Shown in pieces: positions 12,367 to 13,079 of a stretch of 13,079 nt of DNA. This DNA comes from Candidatus Latescibacterota bacterium. GTDB lineage: Bacteria; Latescibacterota; 4484-107; B68-G9. How positions within the stretch are numbered: position 1 is the stretch's first letter; every line of letters begins with the position of its first letter. Location of the stretch: positions 1 through 13,079 of the forward strand of contig DTXA01000161.1 in the NCBI GenBank assembly GCA_012962735.1. Reading direction: 5' to 3'. Made by a program: the position numbers and the translations under genes. The notes under the pieces are model-generated. The model searched no databases and was not told the origin of the DNA. It saw only the letters and a program-made list of their open reading frames with translations.

Positions 12367-13079
12367 ATGCAGATGCCCTTCCCGACGCTCGGGAGGAGAT
12401 ATGTCATAGAGGACGTGAGGGAACCGAACCTGTTCAGGGAGTTGTTCCCCTACACCGAGGTCCCCAGACTGGGCTTCGACGGGGTCTCGGTGCCCATGGC
12501 ACTTCCCGATGAGTTCTGGATAACCGACACCACCTTCCGGGACGGCCAGCAGGCACGGCCTCCGTACACGGTGGACCAGATCGTGCACCTGTTCCAGCTC
12601 CTGCACCGGCTGGGAGGTCCCAAGGGTATTATCCGCAAGTCGGAGTTTTTCTTATACAGCCGGAGGGACCGGGAAGCGGTGGAGCGGTGCTTGGAGCTGG
12701 ACTTCGAGTACCCCGAGGTGACTGGGTGGATAAGGGCCACCCCCTCGGACCTACAGCTGGCCCGGGACATGGGGCTTAAAGAGACCGGCATCCTCACATC
12801 GGTTTCGGACTACCACATCTTCCTGAAATTGGGAAAGACTAGGGAGGAGGCGATGGAGGGGTACCTCAGGGTGGTAAGGGAAGCGGTGGAGTTGGGCATC
12901 CGCATCCGGTGCCACTTTGAGGACATCACCCGTGCGGACATATACGGCTTCTGCATCCCGTTCGCTCAGGCTCTGATGCGGGTGTACGAGGAGAGTGGGG
13001 TGCCGGTGGTGATAAGGCTCTGCGATACGATGGGTTTCGGGGTGCCGTTCGCCGAGGCCTCCCTGCCCCGTAGCGTGCC
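12367..13079 (+). CDS. DRE-TIM metallolyase, Re-citrate synthase-like (3' end outside window)
   Basis: This family condenses acetyl-CoA with a 2-oxo acid; it includes 2-isopropylmalate, homocitrate, citramalate and Re-citrate synthases. The visible 237 residues carry DTTFRDGQQ at 54-62, the DTTLRDGxQ signature with metal-binding Asp59 but Phe and Gln at the variable places. After this come ARPPYTVDQIVHLFQLLHRL, ETGILTSVSDYHIF, RCHFEDITRADIYGF and IRLCDTMGFGVPF, which match the barrel order of the family. The long conserved stretches resemble Re-citrate synthases of anaerobes, from memory of the family, and differ from ordinary isopropylmalate synthases; the substrate is not proved. The HxHxD metal motif and the C-terminus lie beyond the window. 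The ATG at 12367 is preceded by AAAGGAGG and comes 12 bp after the NYN gene. If it is Re-citrate synthase, it would open an anaerobic or partial TCA route to glutamate. Confidence 0.8.
   Translation, partial: MQMPFPTLGRRYVIEDVREPNLFRELFPYTEVPRLGFDGVSVPMALPDEFWITDTTFRDGQQARPPYTVDQIVHLFQLLHRLGGPKGIIRKSEFFLYSRRDREAVERCLELDFEYPEVTGWIRATPSDLQLARDMGLKETGILTSVSDYHIFLKLGKTREEAMEGYLRVVREAVELGIRIRCHFEDITRADIYGFCIPFAQALMRVYEESGVPVVIRLCDTMGFGVPFAEASLPRSV

Overview
The window is a compact block of genes, all on the + strand, with intergenic gaps mostly under 15 bp and several ATGA/GTGA stop-start overlaps. The DNA is GC-rich with heavy use of ATA (Ile), AGG and CGG codons and strong AGGAGG-type ribosome binding sites, a style common in thermophilic bacteria. 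The best taxonomic pointer is a large SprA/Sov-like outer-membrane protein, a family centred on the Bacteroidetes/Fibrobacteres-Chlorobi group and related uncultured phyla. I infer a diderm, probably anaerobic and possibly thermophilic, uncultured bacterium near that group. The phylum cannot be fixed from this window.

Layout. Positions 1-2635 hold the 3' end of triosephosphate isomerase (tpiA), then secG, a bifunctional riboflavin gene ribBA, and the remnant of a uroporphyrinogen-decarboxylase-family gene. The remnant has lost both ends and carries two single-base frameshifts. Positions 2636-3403 encode the membrane diadenylate cyclase CdaA. After an 89-bp gap comes the dominant gene, a 1854-residue SprA-like protein (3493-9057). 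It is followed by a ComEA-type helix-hairpin-helix membrane protein (9059-9454) and a short PilN-like pilus-assembly gene (9451-9853) interrupted by a frameshift at a G run. Positions 9855-10885 hold the conserved pair rsmD-coaD. The coaD stop overlaps the start of a 490-residue protein (10882-12354) with a novel-looking layout: helical N-terminus, long coiled coil, C-terminal NYN (PIN-like) nuclease domain. The window ends inside a DRE-TIM metallolyase gene (12367 onward) that resembles Re-citrate synthases.

Working together. Most genes are housekeeping functions: glycolysis, the Sec translocon, flavin and CoA precursors, rRNA methylation and c-di-AMP signalling. The middle of the block is about the cell envelope: a giant outer-membrane translocon-like barrel, a DNA-binding competence-type protein and a pilus-assembly fragment. 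No other type IX secretion gene and no mobile element, tRNA, rRNA or CRISPR array is visible. The items most worth a second look are the coiled-coil/NYN protein, the SprA homologue beside competence/pilus genes, and the three single-base frameshifts (two at five-G runs), which are either real gene decay or consensus errors.
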